In this document: positions 33,819 through 40,747 of the stretch, piece after piece | Layout: each line of letters begins with the position of its first letter | Position numbering within the stretch: position 1 is the first letter of the stretch | NCBI GenBank assembly: GCA_002699105.1 | Contig: PABJ01000137.1 | Span: 1-40,747, forward strand | Reading direction: 5' to 3' | DNA: 40,747 nucleotides | DNA from: Ectothiorhodospiraceae bacterium | GTDB lineage: Bacteria > Bacteroidota > Ignavibacteria > SZUA-365 > GCA-2699105 | Position numbers and translations under genes: made by a program | Notes under the pieces: generated by a model | The model's database searches: none | What the model was told of the DNA's origin: nothing | What the model saw: the letters and a program-made list of their open reading frames with translations, nothing else

Positions 33819-35306
33819 TTACTGCGCAAGTCGGTAGTTATTACTCCGTTCCCTGTCAATAAACCGGAATGTTTTCTCTAAAGAAGGGTATTCCCATATC
33901 TCCGTGGCGGGCTCATCCGGGGCAAGTCTTCGCATGATGTTCTCGGGTTCACCATACAGAATGAAAACCTTGCCGCGATCGGTAAGGGCGCCATTAATCT
34001 GTTTCGTTGTCTGGAATTGAAAGTAGGCCTCATCGACACGCCGGAAGTATTCGTACATGCGTTCGTTGTACGCAGTTTTAGGCGTTGGATCATGCTCGTC
34101 CCAGTACGCCTTCAACTTGCGTTCGCGTTCCCTTCTGCTACCCGAAGTCATGTCATCGTACTCGTCTTCGGTCAGGATATAGCGCATAAGCTCAGTTGCA
34201 AAGTCGATATCGTACAAGGAAAGCGGCATATCCTTCCAAAAGACTTCCATTATTTGCACAAGACTATCGGTGCGTTCCCCGTCTTTGGCAGTGATTTTTA
34301 CACGGTATTTCCCCACATCAAGGGTATCGAAGCGGGTATTGAACCGGTAGATTGTCCCGGCATTAACGGGAAACTTCAGCTTGTATTTCCCAGTGTCGAG
34401 CCTGCCGACCCCAGTGTTGAGCTTGTAGCGCTTTTCGCCTAGGTCGGGCATGGTATCGAGGGTGTATTTTGGTACCTGGATTTTCTCGCTGCCGCTCGTC
34501 ACTGTATTGTATTCCTTCGCCGGTGACATCGCTGTGGAATACAGCAGTTTCTCGCCGGTGCGGGGATCGAGTTCATACAGTTCCATCGCCCAGATCACAT
34601 CATCTGCATGCGCAGCCGTTACGCCCATCGTTGATGGTTTTGCAAACAGGAATCTCCCGCCATACCCGAGCGGTTCGACATCTTCCCCGTCCTTCATAGG
34701 AATTACTGAGCCAAGTGTCGTGGACTCGGAAAAGAACGATACGGCACGGATCGGGAGATCGAATTTCTTCTCCCTGGTGGATTGCTCGTCTTCCAAAACG
34801 ACCTTGAACACATATCTGCCCGAATCGACATAGACTGATTTGCGAAGCAGAACAAAGGCATCCCGCGTATTGGTATTGGAGTAGTCGCGAGTAAAAACAG
34901 ATATGTTGTCTGTTGTACTAGCAACGTACTCGCCCTCGGGTTCCTTGAATTCACGCTCGTCCGGATCTGACTCTTCTTCGATCCGTCTGCGCTTCATCTG
35001 CTGGATGCTGGCATCGTCCGGTAGTTTCTTTATATCGAGTGCAAGCGTTACTCCACCAGAAAATGCCGAGTCGGGATGTTGATTATCAGTGCGTGTAAAT
35101 ACCATGAAATCGTTCGCGATTCGTACCATCACGTCGATCTTGCAGTAGCCCACGGAATCCGACGGCATATTTGCAACTTCCACGTACGCAAGCTCACCGT
35201 ATTTCAATAATTCCGACGCACGGTTCTGCGGTGGTCCAGGCTGAGCGCTAGCGGAGATTCCGATAGCGGCTGAGAGAAGAAAAATGTATATGGTCAGATT
35301 CTGCAT
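33819..35306 (-). CDS. GWxTD-domain exported protein with altered signature motif
   Basis: The 495-residue protein has a signal peptide (MQNLTIYIFLLSAAIGISASAQ). The C-terminal ~130 residues carry the GWxTD-domain pattern: YWDEHDPTPKTAYNERMYEYFRRV, TDRGKVFILYGEPENI and EIWEYPSLEKTFRFID. The eponymous motif is GALTD (439-443), with Ala instead of Trp. The preceding region is beta-rich with a run of PVNAGTIYRFNTRFDTLD-like strands. GWxTD proteins are widespread in Bacteroidota-Chlorobi relatives, outer-envelope associated and of unknown function. It lies between gyrB (90 nt upstream) and pdxA (21 nt downstream). Confidence 0.87.
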   Translation of the reverse strand: MQNLTIYIFLLSAAIGISASAQPGPPQNRASELLKYGELAYVEVANMPSDSVGYCKIDVMVRIANDFMVFTRTDNQHPDSAFSGGVTLALDIKKLPDDASIQQMKRRRIEEESDPDEREFKEPEGEYVASTTDNISVFTRDYSNTNTRDAFVLLRKSVYVDSGRYVFKVVLEDEQSTREKKFDLPIRAVSFFSESTTLGSVIPMKDGEDVEPLGYGGRFLFAKPSTMGVTAAHADDVIWAMELYELDPRTGEKLLYSTAMSPAKEYNTVTSGSEKIQVPKYTLDTMPDLGEKRYKLNTGVGRLDTGKYKLKFPVNAGTIYRFNTRFDTLDVGKYRVKITAKDGERTDSLVQIMEVFWKDMPLSLYDIDFATELMRYILTEDEYDDMTSGSRRERERKLKAYWDEHDPTPKTAYNERMYEYFRRVDEAYFQFQTTKQINGALTDRGKVFILYGEPENIMRRLAPDEPATEIWEYPSLEKTFRFIDRERSNNYRLAQ

Positions 35307-35396
35307 TCGTAATCTATCTGTTCAATTCATCGTTCCTGCAATAATGCGCGAGAATCCACATCGTTCAAGGCAAAAATTCGTCCATACAGCAGAAGC

Positions 35397-37424
<2,028 letters not shown>

Positions 37425-37441
37425 CTATCAAGTGATTGAGA

Positions 37442-38821
37442 TCATTTTCCAATACAGAATCGCGAGAAGATATTCTCCAGGACATCATCGGTTACAACTT
37501 CGCCGATAATCTCTCCAAGTGCGTCGGTAGCATTGCGTACTTCAAACGCGACGACTTCCTCTGTCTTTCCATTCTTGAGTGCATCCATTGCACCAATTAA
37601 TGCCTCGATGCCTCGTTCCATGCACTGCGCATGACGCATGTTCGTCAACACAATGTCCGCATCCTTGGCCGGTGCCAGCAACGAACGCGCTGTCTCCACG
37701 AGCGCTGATTGCAGCCCCTCCAGGCCGGTCCCATGCATTGCAGAGATCGAGATGACATCCGCACTCAGGGACGTTCCATCATGAAGCAGGTCAATCTTGT
37801 TGAGTACGAACAGCGCGTCTTCCTCTTGCACTCCGGCCTCCAAAAAGGCTTTGCGCTCGACATCGAGTGTAGCCGCCTCCTGCGCAGTAGCGCCGTCAAT
37901 GAGGCAGATGATAAGATCGCTTTCTGCTATCATCTTTCTGCTCACTTCGATGCCCATCGACTCGACGAGATCCTCTGTTGCACGCAGACCTGCTGTATCC
38001 ACGAACCGGAACATTGTACCGCCTATGATAGCGGGCTCTTCCAGATAATCCCTTGTTGTGCCTGGGATTTCGGTGACGATTGCACGCTCGGAGTTCAGCA
38101 AGGCGTTTAGCAAACTGGATTTTCCAGCATTCGGTTTGCCGATGATAGCGACTTTTATACCGTCTCTGACCAACCTGCCCTGCTGATACGTGCTCAGCGT
38201 CTGCTCGATCTTGGTTCTTGCCGTCTCTACCTCAGCGACAAGTGTCTCTTCGGACCAGAGATCCACATCTTCCTCGGCGAAATCAAGACTGAGTTCGAGC
38301 ATTGATGCGACATGAAGCAGTGCATCGCGCATCTCGCGTACATATTTTGAAAGTGCCCCCTCCATTTGCCGCAAAGAAGCAACATGGGCTTGCTCCGACT
38401 GTGCGTGTATCAAGTCTGCAATTGCTTCGGCTTGGACGAGATCCAGCTTATCGTTCAAAAATGCACGCTGCGTGAACTCGCCGGGTTCTGCGCTCCGTGC
38501 ACCGGCATGAAGACATCGTTCGAGCACTTTGCGCGAAACCAGAGAACCGCCATGACAGCTAAACTCAACAGTGTCCTCGCCTGTGTACGATTTCGGTGCT
38601 CTGAAGACCGTTGCGACTACATCATCTATGGTGCCACCGGACGCGTCCAGTACGGAGCCAAAATGTGCAGTGTGCGTGGCAACCTCCGTAAGCATCGTCG
38701 AACTCTTGAACACCGATGCCGCAAACAGGATCGCATCTTTACCCGAGATCCGCACGACGGCCAAACCGGCAGTTCCCGGCGGCGTTGCCAGCGCTGCAAT
38801 GGTATCATTCCTGTCCTTCAT
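37442..38821 (-). CDS. mnmE: tRNA modification GTPase MnmE
   Basis: The 459-residue protein has the tetrahydrofolate-binding N-domain (DTIAALATPPGTAGLAVVRISGKDA), a central helical domain, an inserted G domain (GKPNAGKSSLL, PGTTRDY, DTAGLR, NKID) and the invariant C-terminal FCIGK with the catalytic Cys. With MnmG it installs cmnm5 groups at U34 of tRNAs. Genes of this family usually sit in an rnpA-yidC-mnmE-mnmG cluster; here it lies between DUF721 and gyrB, 13 nt after DUF721. Confidence 0.97.
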   Translation of the reverse strand: MKDRNDTIAALATPPGTAGLAVVRISGKDAILFAASVFKSSTMLTEVATHTAHFGSVLDASGGTIDDVVATVFRAPKSYTGEDTVEFSCHGGSLVSRKVLERCLHAGARSAEPGEFTQRAFLNDKLDLVQAEAIADLIHAQSEQAHVASLRQMEGALSKYVREMRDALLHVASMLELSLDFAEEDVDLWSEETLVAEVETARTKIEQTLSTYQQGRLVRDGIKVAIIGKPNAGKSSLLNALLNSERAIVTEIPGTTRDYLEEPAIIGGTMFRFVDTAGLRATEDLVESMGIEVSRKMIAESDLIICLIDGATAQEAATLDVERKAFLEAGVQEEDALFVLNKIDLLHDGTSLSADVISISAMHGTGLEGLQSALVETARSLLAPAKDADIVLTNMRHAQCMERGIEALIGAMDALKNGKTEEVVAFEVRNATDALGEIIGEVVTDDVLENIFSRFCIGK

Positions 38822-38834
38822 TCGGTCGTATTCC

Positions 38835-39128
38835 TCATCGAAGGATAATCTCGCGGATCAACTCAACTTCAAGCTTCTCATTAATACGCTTACGGAGTTC
38901 GTCTCTGCGGAGCGACAACTCCTGCCGCCAAGCGGCGTCCTGCACCGATAGCCACAACGTGCCATTTTCGATGCTGATCGGTGCCGAAACATTCGCAACC
39001 GCTTTCCCGGCATAAGATTCCCAACCGTGGATCACGTTTTGCTCCAGAATCTTCATCTCGAGTCCTGACGATTCGATCGCACCACGCAGCGCTTCCTTCA
39101 TCGATTTGATTCCTCCGAAGCCGCTCAT
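38835..39128 (-). CDS. DUF721 (DciA-like) domain protein
   Basis: The 97-residue protein carries the DUF721 core (WESYAGKAVANVSAPISIENGTLWLSVQDAAWRQELSLRRDEL) found beside dnaN, recF and gyrB in many bacteria. In species that lack DnaC or DnaI, relatives of this family (DciA) load or regulate the replicative helicase. The start overlaps the recF stop (ATGA). Length is typical of the shorter version of the family. Confidence 0.9.
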   Translation of the reverse strand: MSGFGGIKSMKEALRGAIESSGLEMKILEQNVIHGWESYAGKAVANVSAPISIENGTLWLSVQDAAWRQELSLRRDELRKRINEKLEVELIREIILR

Positions 39129-40255
39129 GAATGCACCACGCTTTCAACAACCTGCCCATCGCGGACTTTCAGTGCGAGATATTTATCCCATGCTGTCGGC
39201 AGGAAGTCGCGGACGTTCTCGTTCGCGCTTGTGATAAATGTCTGTCCCACCTCTGAAACGATTGAGAGAATCCGTTGTAGCCGAAGTTCGTCCAGTTCGC
39301 TAAATACATCATCGAGAAGTAAGAGCGGCTGCTCATCCACTTTCTCATTGAGGTAGCTGTACTCGGCAATCTTCAAGGCCGTAAGTAGCGACTTATGCTG
39401 TCCTTGCGAAGCGCTGGCCCGGACATCCATGCCGTCGATCTGCATCTCCAGATCGTCCCGGTGGATTCCCAGTGTCGTTGTCTTGCGCACATAGTCCGAT
39501 TCGAACCTGGCTTGGTAGGCCTCCATCAATGCAGCCTGCGGTTCCTCCGCCGTATAACATGAGAGCACCTCGGAGCTGTAGCTCAAGCTCGGCACCTCCG
39601 CATCCGGCGCAATTCGGCTGTAAACGGACGTGAACACCGGAGAAAACCCATCCACGAACGCAAGCCGATGACGGGCAATCCGTGCGCCAAGCCGTGCGAG
39701 AGAGTGTGTCCATGTCTCTGTGAGTTCACGCAGTGTGCTTCTGCCTCGCTCCTGTTCCGAGAGGAGGGCGTTGCGTTGTTTCAACGCACGCCTGTACTCG
39801 ACTAAATCTGTCAGGTAAGAATGCGAAGCCTGCGACAAAACGGTATCCAGGAACGTGCGCCTCTCCGATGGTCCGCCCGCGGTTATCGTTCTGAACTGCG
39901 GCGCCAGGTAGACAAGAGGGAACGTCCCGACTAAATCGACAGAAGATATGTTTGCGTTATTGAGCAACAATTTCTTTCGCCCATTCGTGGGCATTGTAAG
40001 ATCTACGGTGTACACAGAACCGCCGTCGCTGAGGAACTCCCCACGAACCTTCGCGAATTCTGCGCCGTTGGCTATGAGGTGCTTATCGGTGGAGGTAACG
40101 AAGCTCTTCGATGTGCATAGCATCGCGATAGATTCCAACAATGCCGTCTTACCGGCACCGTTTTCTCCCCATAGCAGCACGCCACTTCCGGGAAACTCCC
40201 GCTCTGTACGTCGATGATTGCGAATGTTCTCTACAGAAAGTCGCCTGAGAATCAT
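39125..40255 (-). CDS. recF: DNA replication and repair protein RecF
   Basis: The 376-residue SMC-like ATPase has Walker A GENGAGKTALLES, the RRTFLDTVLSQAS signature-like segment, and Walker B LLLDDVFSELDELR. It acts with RecO and RecR to load RecA at gaps. Only 2 nt separate it from dnaN, and its stop overlaps DUF721, which places it in the standard origin-proximal operon. Confidence 0.97.
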   Translation of the reverse strand: MILRRLSVENIRNHRRTEREFPGSGVLLWGENGAGKTALLESIAMLCTSKSFVTSTDKHLIANGAEFAKVRGEFLSDGGSVYTVDLTMPTNGRKKLLLNNANISSVDLVGTFPLVYLAPQFRTITAGGPSERRTFLDTVLSQASHSYLTDLVEYRRALKQRNALLSEQERGRSTLRELTETWTHSLARLGARIARHRLAFVDGFSPVFTSVYSRIAPDAEVPSLSYSSEVLSCYTAEEPQAALMEAYQARFESDYVRKTTTLGIHRDDLEMQIDGMDVRASASQGQHKSLLTALKIAEYSYLNEKVDEQPLLLLDDVFSELDELRLQRILSIVSEVGQTFITSANENVRDFLPTAWDKYLALKVRDGQVVESVVHS

Positions 40256-40257
40256 CG

Positions 40258-40747
40258 TTAATTGTTCAAGCGAAGCGGCATGACGAGCATAAGCACGTCC
40301 ATTTCCTCAGCCTGTTCTTTCGGTTTGATAAGACCTGCGCGGGTCGGCGAGCTGAACTCGAACAAGACATCGTCGTTACCGAGATGATTTAATGCATCTT
40401 CAAGGTACCGTGCGTTGAACCCGATCTCGAGTTGATCCTCACCATCGTATTCGCAGGCAATCTCTTCATGCGCCTCGCCGCCGACATCAATATCCTCTGC
40501 CGATAGATTCAGCATACTGGCATCGAGCTTCATGCGAATCTGATTCGTTACAGTATTCGAGAATATCTTACAGCGCTTAATCGACGAAAGAATCGCCGAG
40601 CGATTCACAATCAGCGTCTTCTCGTTATCCTGCGGAATCACGCCTTCATAGTTGGGATAGCGTTCGTCGATGATTCTGCTGAGGACCTGCATTCCTTCCA
40701 GTTCGAACTTCACATTCGTTTTGCCGAACGTTACCTTGACCGACTCG
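40258..40747 (-). CDS. dnaN: DNA polymerase III sliding clamp (beta subunit), 5' end outside window
   Basis: The frame is open to the right edge. The visible part is the last ~162 residues of an expected ~370, so the N-terminal half is missing. FGKTNVKFELEGMQ, DERYPNYEGVIP and the C-terminal LMVMPLRLNN are characteristic of clamp domain 3. Together with recF immediately behind, this predicts dnaA just outside the window to the right. Confidence 0.96.
   Translation of the reverse strand, partial: ESVKVTFGKTNVKFELEGMQVLSRIIDERYPNYEGVIPQDNEKTLIVNRSAILSSIKRCKIFSNTVTNQIRMKLDASMLNLSAEDIDVGGEAHEEIACEYDGEDQLEIGFNARYLEDALNHLGNDDVLFEFSSPTRAGLIKPKEQAEEMDVLMLVMPLRLNN

Overview
The window reads as a chromosomal segment of a free-living, Gram-negative member of the FCB group. 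Two exported proteins end in type IX secretion (T9SS) sorting domains, and there is a GWxTD-type protein, a PD40/OmpA-like lipoprotein-scale assembly and several Omp85-like barrels. The -35/-10 elements I can see are classical sigma-70 type (one is a perfect TTGACA-17-TATAAT) rather than the divergent Bacteroidota consensus, and clear AGGAGG ribosome sites occur. That combination suggests a deep relative such as Kapabacteria/Ignavibacteria/Chlorobi kin rather than a core Bacteroidota species. This placement is inference. No rRNA, tRNA, CRISPR array, transposase, integrase or phage gene is visible, and the gene content looks vertically inherited.

Layout from left to right. (1) 1-6349, minus: a tight surface operon with strong ribosome sites. 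It encodes a large protein with two VWA domains and a T9SS tail, a small outer-membrane barrel, a PD40-propeller/OmpA-like protein, and a membrane-anchored alpha/beta hydrolase cut by the window edge. (2) 6560-10423, plus: an HD phosphohydrolase fused to a Pycsar-effector-type membrane domain (PycTM/DUF5706), a SixA phosphohistidine phosphatase and polyphosphate kinase. (3) 10427-16722, minus: an Omp85 barrel carrying a kinase-like periplasmic domain, an SdiA-regulated-type lipoprotein, and a BNR/sortilin-like propeller with a T9SS tail. (4) 16933-19263, plus: AMMECR1, Memo and a DUF2520 Rossmann protein in an overlapping operon behind a good promoter. (5) 19225-24227, minus: a PolB-like exonuclease, aspartate-semialdehyde dehydrogenase, and a very large peptidase-MA/propeller/barrel protein. 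(6) 24485-30405, plus: an amidohydrolase lipoprotein, two related exported proteins, a coiled-coil barrel protein and a VKOR-like thiol oxidase. (7) 30383-40747, minus: DnaQ-UvrC fusion, FtsE, PdxA, GWxTD protein, GyrB, MnmE, DUF721, RecF and the 3' part of DnaN.

The right-hand block (dnaN-recF-DUF721-mnmE-gyrB) is the typical neighbourhood of a replication origin, so dnaA/oriC probably lies just beyond position 40747. All genes from there down to 30383 are then transcribed away from the origin, co-oriented with replication. Most of the rest of the window serves the cell envelope: secreted T9SS cargo, barrels, propellers and a disulfide-forming VKOR that could support the cysteine-rich exported proteins.

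The least ordinary items are the orphan HD-PycTM fusion, the kinase-like/Omp85 fusion, the internally duplicated VWA surface protein with its operon, the MA-peptidase/propeller/barrel protein with a consensus promoter that overlaps a possible start codon, and an apparently leaderless asd gene whose promoter abuts the preceding gene's terminator.
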